Shown one piece after another: positions 1 to 11,150 of a DNA stretch of 64,000 nucleotides (its first letter is position 1; every line of letters starts with the position of its first letter). The stretch is from Omphiscola glabra. Its lineage: Eukaryota > Mollusca > Gastropoda > Lymnaeidae. A model generated the notes under the pieces. That model did not search any database. It worked only from the letters and a program-made list of their open reading frames with translations, and was not told where the DNA came from. The stretch spans positions 13,647,630-13,711,629 of the forward strand of contig OZ024798.1 of NCBI GenBank assembly GCA_964017045.1, written 5' to 3'. Made by a program: the position numbers and the translations under genes.

Positions 1-274
1 AAACTTTTTCTTTTGGTTGCACTTGCCCTAAAATGTCCCCCCCCCCCACCCTATATGGAGAAAAAAAAGGTGCCGCCAAAGGTGCCGGTGTCCCCACTAA
101 CTACGCGACGGTAAAAAAAAAAGGGTAATTGAAAAATATTGGAAATTCCCAAACTTGCCTGGATATAAACAAAGTACATGTGGCTGATGTGGGTGTGAAA
201 GCAAAAGTCATTACTCATACTTTTTAATGTAAATACATTTTAATGTGTATTTTACTTAAATATATATATATATG

Positions 275-600
275 AGTAACGGGATCCTATTGGGATCTGT
301 ATCCCTTCGGGATCCCATCGAGATATTATAGTACGATTGGGATCGGGATCCCAACGAAAAAGGGGATCCCATCGGGGTTGTATCGTGATCCATCGGTATA
401 TGGAATAGCACTTGGATTCGGGATCCCATCGACATATGGGATCCTAATTGGAATCGGGAAGGATCGAGATTCCATCGTGCTCCGGATTCTATCGGGATCG
501 GGATTTCATTGAGTTCTCTATCATATATCTCATTAATGGGATCACAACAGGGAAGGGATCCACTGGGGATCGAGATCGTAACAGGAAATTGGATTGCTGT
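275..600. repeat. Degenerate GGGATC-rich tandem array, copy A
   Basis: The stretch is built from repeated GGGATC and GGGATCCCATCG-like blocks with variable spacing, many containing the palindrome GGATCC. The same composition recurs at 23.6, 62.3 and 62.9 kb. A 148-codon open frame on the minus strand runs through it, but its repetitive peptide follows from the repeat and I do not call it a gene. A short TA run (about 259-274) lies just before it. Confidence 0.8.
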
Positions 601-1161
601 GGAATCGTTTTTTTTTAAATGCCCATTATTTTCAATGTTAGCTAAAAGGCAGGTGAAGTAATTTTTGTATGAATGCACTTTTTTGTGCGGGGTTTCTTTC
701 ATTTTGCTGAAACAAGAATAGTTATTTGAAAGTTGTTACGAGGCTTCAACCAAAGATTGCATCAAATGTGAATTTATGGATATAGGCCAAGCTTTGATAT
801 GAATATACACTTCATAGTCCGTATTGAAATATCGGTGTATTAAATCTAGTGAAGTCCAATCCATTCATCGCCGGTCTAGAATTTTCCAGAAATTTCGATA
901 ATTTATAAGACTAAATCTATAATGGCATTTTAAACCCGATTTTAATGGGTCAGCTTTTAAATCTTAACTTTAATTGCTAATTGGTCATTGGATGACAGAG
1001 AAATACTGATTAACAAGTGAGTGGATATAAGGCGTGAGACAAGAGAGTTGGAAGGAGGTTCACGGACGAGGGATGTGTGATAGAAGGGGATAGTGATGAA
1101 CACATGTGGTAGTGAGACGCAACTTCATACCTGTTTAATAAGAATTTGTTTATGTGTTTCT

Positions 1162-1299
1162 AAAGGATCAGTGACTCTTGCTAGTACTGCATGTGTTTAT
1201 GAGGAATAAAGGATTAGTGTCTCTTGCTAGTACTGCATGTGTTTATGAGGAATAAAGGATGAGTGACTCTTGCTAGTACTGCATATGATTATGAGAAAT
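1162..1299. repeat. Three tandem copies of a 46-bp unit
   Basis: Units start at 1162, 1208 and 1254, each opening with AAAGGAT and containing CTCTTGCTAGTACTGCAT. The third copy is the most diverged. The flanks (601-1161 and 1300-1490) hold no gene that I can support. Confidence 0.85.
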
Positions 1300-1489
1300 A
1301 AAGGACTACATTATGAAACTTCTGCTATTCATTTACTTTGTTGTGTGATTGGTGATCCATAACTGTCAGCACAGTAGGGCGTACCAGGACATACTCGTAC
1401 TACGTAACAATAGTAGTAATCATACACGTAATAAATAATCCACGTGCATCGATAGACCCTAGACAACGAAAGAATGCCGCGACAATATC

Positions 1490-2240
1490 GAGCTCAAACG
1501 TTTTGCTGTAAGAAGTAGTAGTCTAGCAATTAATTTTTAAATCAACAAGATAAACATATAATTAATTACACATTTCGTTGTTGTTGTGACACTGTAAATA
1601 ACTAATGAGTATTCAAAGATAAGTCATTCAGATAAACAAACTTACCTTTGTCTGTAGAATATCTCCCTGTGTCTTAAAAATTAGGTATATTAACGAACAT
1701 CATTTTTAAAAAGCAATATGACCTGTCCTAACTAAAAACTGAGTAATATCCCCCGTCTTACGTCTTATCAGCAAAACTCTTTACGCTAGATTTTGCTGGA
1801 TGGGCAAAACAAACTACGTAACACTAGTTTGTCATTTTCGACAATTTACATATTCAGGAAATATAAAAGTGGTCAAAATTCATATATCTTGTAATGATGC
1901 ACACAATTGTATTTGTTTTTGTAAGAATTGTTCTTAATTAATTACGTAATAGTCTACGTCAGAATTAGACACGGACTCGTTTATTAGGTTACTATTTGTT
2001 AAACACAAAATCAAAATTTATATGACTGGAATTATGGATTTATTTTGCTGTAACATAACATTATGAAAGGTTGCCCCGGATATGGGGGGGGGGGGGAACT
2101 GAAATATTCACGCAACCGCCATGACAACAATAAACTATGTCTCTTACGTATTATAACATTGAATGCCAATCAAACGTATAAATACGTAAAATATAATATA
2201 ACAGACAAAAATTACATTTTAGTACTCCAACTTAAATACA
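1490..2240. repeat. Dispersed repeat, copy 1 (5' part)
   Basis: This stretch is clearly similar, with many point differences and small indels, to 21960-22690. Shorter parts also match 56935-57075 and 63815-64000. Shared landmarks include GTTTTGCTGTAAGAAGTA near 1500, AACTAATGAGTATT near 1600 and GGTTACTATTTGT near 1987. It contains a 13-base G run near 2085. A donor-like CAAAG/GTAAGTTTG on the minus strand near 1650 is kept in other copies. The 60-codon plus-strand frame at 2063-2245 runs through the G run and is not supported by the other copies. Confidence 0.7.
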
Positions 2241-2262
2241 TCTGACATAGACAAAGATCATA

Positions 2263-2296
2263 TCATTGGAAAGAGCTGGCTTTAAGCTTTCCAATG
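2263..2296. other. Short perfect hairpin
   Basis: CATTGGAAAG and its reverse complement CTTTCCAATG flank a loop of about 14 bases. No other feature is attached. It may be the remains of a small palindromic element. Confidence 0.4.
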
Positions 2297-2908
2297 ACGC
2301 CAAGATATTATTTCTATCACATATAGGAGAGAAGTTATGAATTTTTTAGTGATTTATTTTTCCCCACTATTCGGCTTTGTATTTAATTTTTAAAGCCGTG
2401 ATCGCATTATTACTTTTTTGTACTATTTTTCTTGTATCTTTTTTGCTATTAAAGTTAGAGTTATCAAATTTGGAGGAGACATTTACAATACAATGTTTAA
2501 CAAAATAAAACACATGAATTATGAATTAAGTTGTTATATTTTTATTAAATATGACTTTATGACCATATGGCGTGAATAACGACAATTGGCGGAAAATTTA
2601 ATTTTTCAAAAAGTGACATAATTACTAAACCAATAAAGCTACTGCTATACAATTTTCAATATAAACAGATAATGTCCATCTAAAAGTAAGGAAAATTTAA
2701 AATAAATGAAATACAGATCAGAAAAATTTATGCAATTTTAGAAAAAATATTTCATGAAAAGCAACCACGGCCGAAACTTTTTCACATTTAAATACATAAC
2801 TTTTAAACTAATAAAGCTACTGCAATCAAATTTTCAGTAATAATAGTTTGTGAAAATCCAAATTTAATAGAACAGATAGTGTCCTAGTCCACAGCAACAG
2901 ATCGTATC

Positions 2909-3335
2909 CTTGACCACCTGAAATTAAACATAATGTTAAAAATTAAACTTTAAAATGAGTGAGCTGAAAATTCAAATGAATTTCATCATTACACTCAATT
3001 AAACAAAATGAAAATATCCCATAAGAACATCAGAAATTAATTGTGAGAACCTTGACCACCTGAAAGTATACCAGTACAAAATATTAAAATGAGCGAGTGA
3101 AAATTCAAATATATTTCATCAAAACACACAATTAAACAAAATAAAAAATCTCCCACAAGAACATCAGAAACTAAATGTGACAATGTTGTCCACCTGAAAG
3201 TATTCAAAATATTAAAAATTTAATTTTAAAATGAGTGAACTGAAAATTGAAATAAATTGCACCAAAACACAATTAAACAAAGTGAAAATTTCCCAAAAGA
3301 ACATCAGAAATTAAACGTGACATTGTTATTTCTTC
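2909..3335. repeat. Three tandem copies of a 134-142-bp unit
   Basis: Copies begin at about 2909, 3051 and 3185 with a (TTG)xCCACCTGAAA motif and end with AAGAACATCAGAAA. They differ by substitutions and small indels. A shorter duplicated motif (ATAAAGCTACTGC) occurs upstream near 2632 and 2812. The whole stretch 2340-4690 is absent from the otherwise similar copy of the dispersed repeat at 22 kb, so it may be an insertion. Confidence 0.7.
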
Positions 3336-3397
3336 ATGATCTATGTCAGAAAATACCAACTTACAAAACAATTTCCCAGATTTCTTAACATACCCAA

Positions 3398-3607
3398 CTA
3401 AATCTCCAATAAATTCCTTCTCTTCCCAGTTTTGTTGACCAGAGCTTTAACCTTGGCATCAACAAAACCGGTCGAAGCATTAGGGGCTCTTTTAACTTGG
3501 GCATCGACAAAAAATCGTGGACATGTTTCGCTGCTCCGGAGCTCCAGCAACACTTCATCCTCATCGATTGGTAGATTAAAAACATCTTCCTCCATCATCA
3601 ATATCAA
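3398..3607 (-). CDS. Possible small exon or gene fragment, unrecognised
   Basis: This is an open frame of 69 codons with higher GC than its surroundings. The peptide starts MILMMEEDVFNLPIDEDEV and contains charged, well-mixed sequence (SSETCPRFFVDAQVKRAPN) unlike the low-complexity products of nearby AT-rich DNA. A shifted frame at 3385-3585 overlaps it and is probably its shadow. I recognise no domain. It lies inside the segment that interrupts the dispersed repeat, so it could be the N-terminus of a protein of an unknown mobile element, or a host exon. No start-site or splice evidence decides between these. Confidence 0.3.
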   Translation of the reverse strand: MILMMEEDVFNLPIDEDEVLLELRSSETCPRFFVDAQVKRAPNASTGFVDAKVKALVNKTGKRRNLLEI

Positions 3608-4690
3608 TTAGGGTTGTTTGTTGATCAGGAAATGATAATCAGTAATTCTGAAAAAAAAACAGATCAGGAGTACTATTTAGGATTATTATGAATACATATA
3701 AATAATAATTAAATCATTTTAGATAGGCCACACAATGTTCTTTAGTTTATGTACATTTATAGTTCTTTAATAAATTAGTACTACAGGGTAGTCTATCTTT
3801 CTTACTAATTCATTGCTCATCGCATGTCAGCACACCTTGATCTCTTTTTGTCTTTGTTGTCTTATTTACTTGTATTATTGACCAAAAGCACATGCTCTTA
3901 TATATGAACTATATTAGGCCTAAAGTGTAATTATTAAAAACCAGTTATTAAAAGTGTATAATCTATTAAAGTTATAATGCAGGATTTATTAATTAAGTCA
4001 TTTAAGTTGTTTCAAAAGTCTTTGTATGTTATAGTAATAGTATTAATTATTATTCAATTTTTTTTACCCAAAGCCTATTCTTATATATTAATTATATTCC
4101 CCTGAAAGTAAAAATATTATTAAAAATCGTGTTAAAATTGTATTTTTATAATAAAACTAGTAAGTTATAATACAGGAATCATTTATTAAGTTGTTTGAAC
4201 AAAGTTTCTATTAATATTAATAATAAGAAATGACTGTTTACATTGACGATATACCACTTCCGGTAGATCCAGAGGAAAAAAATGGCCGCGACTTGGCTGC
4301 CGACATTTTTAGTCACATAACTAAAGCTCTCATTAAGTTATTTGATAAGCAGTACTCTTTTAAATATATGATTTATTTTTAGCAACATATAAACTATGCA
4401 ACAAAGTATTTGCCAGGTCCGATAAAGCTTTAAAAAAAAATAATTACAGAGCTCTCACTTACCCAACGTCCACTTTCCAACTGATTGTCTCAGCGTGGTC
4501 GGATTTCCACTTTATTTATAACCCCCGTGACCGGCATGCATCGAGGATTTGAATGAAAACAAGAAAAGTCCTCTATTTTTAGAAATGACGCAAAACAACG
4601 CTAAATTCCGACATATACCGAAAACGAATAGTGATCACAGTGATCAGCCCGCGTTTTTCTTCGCGCCGCGGCGCAGGCGTTGGAGTGCCT
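3608..4690. other. AT-rich intergenic stretch, no gene seen
   Basis: The sequence has long A/T tracts and no frame with coding character. The part near 4600-4690 is GC-richer and contains GCGCCGCGGCGC, but I cannot assign it. Confidence 0.5.
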
Positions 4691-4830
4691 TGACTGGTAA
4701 CTTTCTGCTGTAATTTTCTTAAATAACCTTTCTATGCGTAGATTATGTTTTCATTGTAATAGAATTAAATATAATTGTAACTGACGAGAAATGCACTGCT
4801 AGTTTCAAAATTGTTCTTACCTTACTGTCA
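4690..4830. repeat. Dispersed repeat, copy 1 (middle part)
   Basis: This matches 22690-22810, with landmarks AACCTTTCTATGCGTAGAT and AAATATAATTGTAACT. In the 22-kb copy it directly follows the block equivalent to 1490-2240, so copy 1 is split by about 2.4 kb of other sequence. Confidence 0.6.
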
Positions 4831-4968
4831 AATATTCTGGCTCATAGATGAATATTTTGGTTGTCTAAGATCTTCTACGCCAATTACTTCGCCTGGGTTG
4901 TTAATTCCACTCACAACAAATTGGCGTGAATTGTGAATATAATATTACATTCACTGAAAAGGACCGAG

Positions 4969-5373
4969 CTAATGCTCTTTTATGGCCCCGGCAAGTATGG
5001 TACAGGCCTGCCTCATCTGCTGGGCAGTAGGGTACATCAGACGCACAACATGGTTGGCTGGGGGCGCCCCAGTCACGCCAGTCGGCAGCTTTGAGCACTC
5101 GGCTAGAAGGTGCTCGATTGTCTCCGGTGCCTGGCCACAGTGGCGGCAGCTCGGGTCCCGCAGTGGGTGTAATCTATTTAAATAGCTGCGGGTAGGGCAA
5201 TGCTCTGTTCTCATCTGGATGGTGAGACTCTGGTGGTGGCGTTTAAGACTCCACCACTGATCGCATTTGCGGTTGTTTTTAGGCATGTTCCGGTAAAGTT
5301 TTAGGGCCGTGTTCCCCTGTTCCCATTCTTTTAACCACTCCTCGTGGCAGAGGTCCTTAATCCAGGCTTGGGC
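4969..5373 (-). pseudogene. Non-LTR retrotransposon C-terminal relic
   Basis: A continuous minus-strand frame of about 134 codons reads from near 5373 (AQAWIKDLCHEEWLKEW) through QMRTEHCPTRSYLNRL and a cysteine-histidine cluster, CRHCGQAPETIEHLLAEC, to a stop at 4969. The pattern of an R/K-T-x-HC stretch followed by C-x2-C-x7-H-x4-C is the usual end of the polyprotein of I/R1/Jockey-type non-LTR retrotransposons, after the RT and any RNase H. Everything upstream (endonuclease, RT) is missing, and an in-frame TAA precedes it near 5385. It is a truncated relic. The exact clade is not determined. Confidence 0.75.
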
Positions 5374-5769
5374 CCCCAGTTATTCATGTGAATATAATGA
5401 AATGCTCTGTCTCTCTCTAGCAGTACTTTATTATTCAGGCTCTATCACCACACAATTCCTTCGACATATGATAAATGTGTACAAGTTATGATACAACACG
5501 ACAAGAGCACTGCAACACGACCTATCAAGCCGAAGTTATATATATATCTCACTCCCATGATAGTTCACTCTCACTTCCGTGAACGTAGTAAAAACCAGAT
5601 CTGCTCTCTCATCAAAAATAGTCCCCCCCCCCTTTTTTTAGCGCCCCCCCCCCTCCTTTTTACACCCGCAACATCTCAGGTACTCCAAGTCTCATTGGTC
5701 CCCAAAATCACAACACACAAACTCGCGCAGATTGCATGACCTTGACACTTACCGCAAGCTTCATTGGTG

Positions 5770-6000
5770 GCTTTTGAATAGTCGTTAATGCTAAGTCATA
5801 TCATTATCAAGATTTTATTTATGCGTGATGTGTTGAAGCAAATGTTAATATTATGGTGTTATTGAACATTAAAAACGCACATTTAAATATAAAAAAATTA
5901 AATCATCTTCTGTGTATTTTACCTTTTCAGCCGGTGACCCCACAAAAAAATAATTTCTGACTTTAGAAAGTTGATTCTTTATTTCCAACTAAGTGGTAGG
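5770..6000. repeat. Dispersed repeat, copy 1 (3' part)
   Basis: This matches 22815-23045 and, in part, 23905-24070. Shared landmarks are CTAAGTCATATCATTATCAA, GATGTGTTG and, near 5928, TTTTCAGCCGGTG followed by CCCACAAAAAAAT. The TTTTCAG/CCGGTG looks like a splice acceptor in all three copies, but no convincing exon follows it. Confidence 0.65.
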
Positions 6001-6004
6001 CTGG

Positions 6005-6240
6005 TCTCCCTTACCAACACTGTGCGCGCTGTCCGTGGCCGTGGGAATTTTCGTCGAGAATTTCTCACCGTGGTTTGTACCCTAGTACAAAAATAACCCC
6101 CACAGTGAAAAACATTCTCAACGAAAAACAACAAAAACACGCGCAATGATTGCACAATGTTGGTGAGGGAGAGCGGCACGTGCTTTTCTTGGAGAATTCC
6201 ACCGTGGTTTGTACACTAGAACCCGGGTTTGAAAGCCATT
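6005..6240. repeat. Repeat pair with partial inverted symmetry
   Basis: GAGAATTTCTCACCGTGGTTTG near 6057 recurs as GAGAATTCCACCGTGGTTTG near 6191. CCTTACCAACACTGTGCGCG near 6010 is partly the reverse complement of GTGCGCAAT-like sequence ending in CAATGTTGGTGAGGG near 6150-6170. The arrangement suggests a small decayed inverted-repeat element, without clear target duplications. Confidence 0.4.
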
Positions 6241-6499
6241 TATCGGGTGTAATATTACTGAGAATTTGTTGTTATATAATTTTCAGATTTCAAATTTAAT
6301 ATAAAATATATTCCATGAGCTCAGTACTTATAACTTATCTCGCACCGCCAACCATTGTTTATAGCATACGGCGTCCCTGCTTAACCTCTACACCCCCTCC
6401 CATGTGAGAGAGTAGTATGCTCTGTGTATGCCCCTCACTGCCTTTAGTGGCAGCTGTCAACTCCAAACTTCCCGCCACTGACTTGCAATAGCAATATCG

Positions 6500-6554
<55 letters not shown>

Positions 6555-7048
6555 TGGGTGGCAGCGGAAACCTTGAAATTCTCTCATCGACTTCCGCTGC
6601 CGCCCTTTTGCGTTGACGTAGCGTTTAATTTTATTTTTACTTTAATTTTATTTTACATTTACATTTAACACATTTTTTTTTAATTTCTTACATAGGAAAT
6701 AAAAATGGAAAGAAGATAATTTTTTTTTTTTTTACATAAGAAATAAAAATGGAAAGAAGGTAATTTTTTTTTTTTTTTTGGTGAAAAAAGCTATATCGCC
6801 AGTTTTTTTTTTTTTATTTTACATAGGAAATAAAAATGGAAAGAAGATAATTTTTTATTTTTTTTTGGTGAAAAAAGCTATATCGCCAGTTTTTTTTTTT
6901 TTTTGTTTTGTTTTTTTTAATTTTTTTTTTTTAAAAACAAAAGGGGGGTGGCGGCGGAAACCTCGAAATTCTCTCATTGACTTCCGCAGCCGCCCTTTTG
7001 CTTGACGTAGCGTTTAATTTTATTTTTATTTTACCTTTACATTTAACA

Positions 7049-7093
<45 letters not shown>

Positions 7094-7120
7094 TATGAAA
7101 TAATTGAAAATGGAAAGGAG

Positions 7121-7155
<35 letters not shown>

Positions 7156-7182
7156 TATGAAATAATTGAAAGTGGAAAGAAG

Positions 7183-7213
<31 letters not shown>

Positions 7214-7242
7214 CATATGAAATAATTGAAAATGGAAAGAAG

Positions 7243-7273
<31 letters not shown>

Positions 7274-7280
7274 GGTAAAA
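6500..7280. repeat. Poly-T and hairpin-rich tandem region
   Basis: There are two copies (about 6553-6690 and 6940-7055) of a unit opening with GGTGGC(A/G)GCGGAAACC and containing ACTTCCGC(T/A)GCCGCCC, so each can fold into a GC-rich hairpin. Around them are T-runs up to about 48 bases and repeated 40-60-bp units. Three of these (about 7090-7270) share ACATATGAAATAATTGAAA plus TGGAAAG(G/A)AGAGA. It lies downstream of the minus-strand retrotransposon at 7.8-12.2 kb. It could be its A-rich 3' tail amplified in tandem, or nested SINE-like insertions. Open frames here are low-complexity artefacts. Confidence 0.7.
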
Positions 7281-7559
7281 AAATGTTGGTGATGTGGACA
7301 GTGACGAAGTTAGGACAAACGAATATTTAATGTTATTTATCATAGTGGAATGTGTGAAGCCCCATGGAATGAAATGTGGAAATGATTGGGACGATAAGTG
7401 GCATGGTGTGAAATGGCAAGCAAGATACAAACAAAAAGGTTGATATGAAAATGAACACGATGATGGCTTCCTCCCTTTTGACTTTTCCGTGTCCTTGTTA
7501 GTCGTTTCTTTTCTGTAAGAAAAAGATGACATTTGAGCGTAGACACTGTCCAGAGTCTG

Positions 7560-7776
7560 TGACGTCTTTTTATTTACAAGGTATAAAATTTATTTACAAA
7601 TTTCTATTAAAAACACGTGTGTCAGGGGGTGGGGAGCAGGAGATGGGAGGGGAGGATGTAGGAAGAGGGGGATAGGGTGAGGGTATCGGGAGGGATTATA
7701 GCATAGTACTATTTAATATCTTATAGTTAAAAGTTCAAGTTTAAGGTTAAGTCTTAATTTAGTAGGATTTGATTTT
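7560..7776 (-). other. Putative 3' UTR of the L1/Tx1-like element
   Basis: This lies directly after the ORF2 stop on the minus strand. About 7625-7700 is almost pure purine on the plus strand, so the element's sense strand has a C-rich pyrimidine tract. The true 3' end and target duplication could not be fixed. Confidence 0.4.
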
Positions 7777-10700
7777 TTAGGTTTGATCTATTAGGGTTTG
7801 TATTTTTGCTCTAAATATTGTTTCTAGCAATGTTTCTGTGTACACATGTTTGTGAAAATTGGCGTTTTGTCTGCACTGCCAAATGTGTTGTCTGTATTCA
7901 GCCAACAGTCGGAGGCTGATTACATGTTGGGCCTTATTAATAGATTTCGGGATAGTTTTTAGTGTAATCGATTTATCTATGTTTACCGGGTGGGTTGTTC
8001 CTGCTTTTAAGAGTAGTGTTAGTGTGGCTTTAGCTGTTTGTATTATTTTACAATCTATAAACAAATGTTGTTCTGTTTCTACTAACATGTATCCGCAGAG
8101 TGGACATCTTGGTCTTTGAATCTTATGATGTTCAAGTCTTTCGGATGTTGGTGTCATGTTGTATAGGAGACGGAAAGTTATTTCCCTAGCTCTAGGTTCT
8201 ATTTCTTTTATGTGTAGATTATTAAAGGTGTTTCCTATCTGTGTAGTGTTAAAACGTTTCAACCACTTGATCCTCTCAGAATGAGGTGTTTTCTTTTTAT
8301 CTCTCAAGTGGCTGTAAATTTCTTTGTTTGTTTTATGTACCAGTGCTTCGTTGTCTTGGATGGCTCGTGTGCATGCCTGGTAGAAAGGGGGGAGCCTTGC
8401 TCCCAGGTAGTGTGGTGTGTTGTTGTTGATGGGTGTGAGGCGTGTCAATCTAATCCCTAAATAGTAGTGTGTTAGTGCGTATTCTTTGTGGTCTTTTATA
8501 GCCTGGCCTATATATTTAATTCTCATTGCTTTAATTTTAGTTTCTATATCCTGAAGATTAATTCCCCCTTCTAATTTAGTTTGCATAAGTCTTGAGTGTT
8601 TGATGTTCCATTTTGTGTTTTTAAAGATAAATTTCCTTATTCTCTGGTTAATAGTTTTTAGTATATCCGGAGGTATGTTAAAAACGTTACCTACATAGAC
8701 TAACTTTGGTATGATTAGTGTGTTTACGAGTGTGCTACGTCCGAATATAGTTTTTGTTGAGTATTGGAATCTTTCTATTATAAAATCGATGTATTTAATT
8801 ATTTTGTCCCATGTTCCATTATGTACTTCTTCCGGATTGTTTGTGAATGTTAGTCCGTATATGAGAAGTTCTTTTTTACCTGTTAGATTGAGAGGGTAAT
8901 CTAATTTGTCTGTTAATTTACCTATCCCCATAATTTCTGATTTATTTATATTGATTTTAGAGCCGCTACCCTGGCCGAACTCGTTAAATGTTTCTATTAT
9001 TTTTATGATAGATTTGTTATTTTTAGGGAAGAGTGTTGTGTCGTCAGCGTAGGCGAGCAGTTTCCTTTCTCCTCTATTTGGTATGCGTATTCCTTCTATT
9101 TGAGGGTCCTTCCTAATCTTTTCCAGCACTGGCTCTATTGCCAGGATATATAGGTAAGGTGATAGAGGGCATCCTTGTCTGACCGATCTCTGTATCTCAA
9201 TTCCTTCTGATAGTGTATTGTTTATTAAGAGTTTGCTAATGGGGTTTTTGTATAGTATTTTAACCCAGTCGCACACATAGGATCCAATGTTGTTTTGTTT
9301 AAGTATTTTGTGTAAGTATGTGTGTGATACTCTGTCGAAGGCTTTCTCCTGATCAAGTGCCAAGATACTTGCCTGTATGTTTTTATCTTTGGCGTAGTTA
9401 ATTATATCTCTAATAAAATGATTATGGTTGTTTATATTTCTGTCTTTAATGCTACACTGTTGGTCTGGGTGCACTAATTCTTTTAGATAGGGCTTAATCT
9501 TATTTGCTATCGCTTTAGTTAATATTTTGTAGTCTGTGTTTAGTAGAGATATAGGTCTGTCATTTTTAGCTTGTGTCTTGTCTGGTTTCTTTTTGCGTAT
9601 TAGTTTAATGTACGATTCTCCCATATTGGGCGGCAGTTCTTTGTTGTCGTACGACTCACTTATCACCGCGTGTAGGAGTGTGGTCAGCTGTGACGCGAAG
9701 TGTTTGTAGAACTCTGTCGTCAGCCCGTCTGGTCCGGGGGATTTCCCATTGTTCATCCAGTCTAGCGCCGTCTTGACATCGGTGACATCTATGGGTTTAT
9801 TAAGCTCTGCCATCTGGGCGTCCTCCAGGGTCTTTGTGTACGCGGCGTATTTGTCTTGCATGTCCGGGTTTGTTTGTTCGTATTTATATAATTGTGTGTA
9901 ATAGTCTCTGAATGTGGTGACAATCCCATCGTTGTTATCGTGGAGTGTTCCTTTGTCGTCCTCGACAACTTTGATGTGATTGCTACGTTGTATGTTTTCT
10001 TCCACGGTTAGGAAGTGTTTTGTGGGGACTTCTAGGTTGTCTATAAGTGTTCGGCTTCTCACTTGAGCGCCCTTGTATTTGTACTGTTGTATTGTGTCTA
10101 GTTCTTTTTCTAACTCTATAATTTCGGGATCGGTCGGATCGGTCACTTTCATAATCGGTATGATAAGTTTCAGTTCTTTCTCTCGGTCCTTCCTCTCCTT
10201 TTGTATTGTTGCCGCAATTGTCTGTGTGACTCCTTTGACTGTTGATTTGAAGAGTTCCCAGTGTCTTCCTATGTCTTGGGTTGGTATTGTGGCTGTATAT
10301 TGTTTGATGATGTGTTGTATTGTGTCTAGATAGTGTGGATTCTCTAAGAGGGTATTGTTGAACTTCCAATGTGGTGAGCGTCCTCTTGGTTGGTCGTTGG
10401 ATCCGTGTATTTGTACTTTGACCGCCTTGTGGTCTGTGTATTTAAGTGTGTCCGCAATGTGTGTAGCTCTATATATTGTTGTTGATTTTGGTGCGTATAT
10501 TCTATCTAATCTAGCGCTGGATGTCCCTACGTTGCCTGTGTATGTTTTGTCTTGGCCCTGGGGATGTTTTTCCCTGTACGCGTCGGTTAGGTTGTATGTC
10601 TCTGTGATGTATTGTATAATTTCTGTCTGACTGTTTTCTTCCACTATTCTATCAAGTTTGGCTCTGTTGGGATTAGTGGAGTCTAAACTGTCATTAATAT

Positions 10701-11148
10701 AGTTGAAGTCTCCTCCTATTATAAGTTCTGCACGCTGGTGTATGTGTGCTAAGAATTGTGGTAGTTTTGTGTAGAACGGTTGTCCCCTGGTTTTGTCTGG
10801 TGGTGCGTATATGTTGACTAGGGTGTAGTTTTGGTTGTTGTTTGTGATGTTGACTGTTGTTATTCGTCCTTCGTTGTCCTTTCCTTTGGATGTTGTTTCC
10901 CATCGGTCCGACGTTTGTATGATTGCCGTTCCTCCAATTTGGTGTGAGCTATTGCTATAGTGGGAGTGTTTGTAGTTGAAGCCTATCTTGGTAATGAAAG
11001 TGTTTGCTTCGTGTTCTGTTTTAATGTTTGTTTCTTGTAAAAATAGAAAATCTGGCTTATGATCTTTAACAATTTTAATGATGCAGTCTCCCTTATTTCT
11101 GCATCCCCTAATGTTGAGGGAGATTATTGTCAGTGTGTTGTCAGCCAT
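7777..11148 (-). CDS. Non-LTR retrotransposon ORF2: endonuclease-reverse transcriptase
   Basis: The protein is 1,123 residues with no internal stop. The N-terminal APE-type endonuclease shows QET with catalytic Glu39, GGDFN with Asp147/Asn149, SARLDRIY near 210 and TDHK with Asp239/His240. The reverse transcriptase shows NGKSPGPDGLTTEFYK, ALDQEKAFDRVSH, RQGCPLSPYLYIL and the catalytic YADD at 700-703. A C-terminal C-x2-C-x9-H-x4-C cluster lies at Cys1015-Cys1033. The order and motifs (AYADDTTLF, LSPYLYILAIEP) fit the L1/Tx1 group. It should nick target DNA and copy its RNA there. The ATG lies two bases after the ORF1 stop (TAAAAATG), suggesting re-initiation or an IRES-like mechanism. All catalytic residues I checked are present, so the copy may be young. 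Clade placement is from motifs only. Confidence 0.95.
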   Translation of the reverse strand: MADNTLTIISLNIRGCRNKGDCIIKIVKDHKPDFLFLQETNIKTEHEANTFITKIGFNYKHSHYSNSSHQIGGTAIIQTSDRWETTSKGKDNEGRITTVNITNNNQNYTLVNIYAPPDKTRGQPFYTKLPQFLAHIHQRAELIIGGDFNYINDSLDSTNPNRAKLDRIVEENSQTEIIQYITETYNLTDAYREKHPQGQDKTYTGNVGTSSARLDRIYAPKSTTIYRATHIADTLKYTDHKAVKVQIHGSNDQPRGRSPHWKFNNTLLENPHYLDTIQHIIKQYTATIPTQDIGRHWELFKSTVKGVTQTIAATIQKERKDREKELKLIIPIMKVTDPTDPEIIELEKELDTIQQYKYKGAQVRSRTLIDNLEVPTKHFLTVEENIQRSNHIKVVEDDKGTLHDNNDGIVTTFRDYYTQLYKYEQTNPDMQDKYAAYTKTLEDAQMAELNKPIDVTDVKTALDWMNNGKSPGPDGLTTEFYKHFASQLTTLLHAVISESYDNKELPPNMGESYIKLIRKKKPDKTQAKNDRPISLLNTDYKILTKAIANKIKPYLKELVHPDQQCSIKDRNINNHNHFIRDIINYAKDKNIQASILALDQEKAFDRVSHTYLHKILKQNNIGSYVCDWVKILYKNPISKLLINNTLSEGIEIQRSVRQGCPLSPYLYILAIEPVLEKIRKDPQIEGIRIPNRGERKLLAYADDTTLFPKNNKSIIKIIETFNEFGQGSGSKININKSEIMGIGKLTDKLDYPLNLTGKKELLIYGLTFTNNPEEVHNGTWDKIIKYIDFIIERFQYSTKTIFGRSTLVNTLIIPKLVYVGNVFNIPPDILKTINQRIRKFIFKNTKWNIKHSRLMQTKLEGGINLQDIETKIKAMRIKYIGQAIKDHKEYALTHYYLGIRLTRLTPINNNTPHYLGARLPPFYQACTRAIQDNEALVHKTNKEIYSHLRDKKKTPHSERIKWLKRFNTTQIGNTFNNLHIKEIEPRAREITFRLLYNMTPTSERLEHHKIQRPRCPLCGYMLVETEQHLFIDCKIIQTAKATLTLLLKAGTTHPVNIDKSITLKTIPKSINKAQHVISLRLLAEYRQHIWQCRQNANFHKHVYTETLLETIFRAKIQTLIDQT

Positions 11149-11150
11149 TT

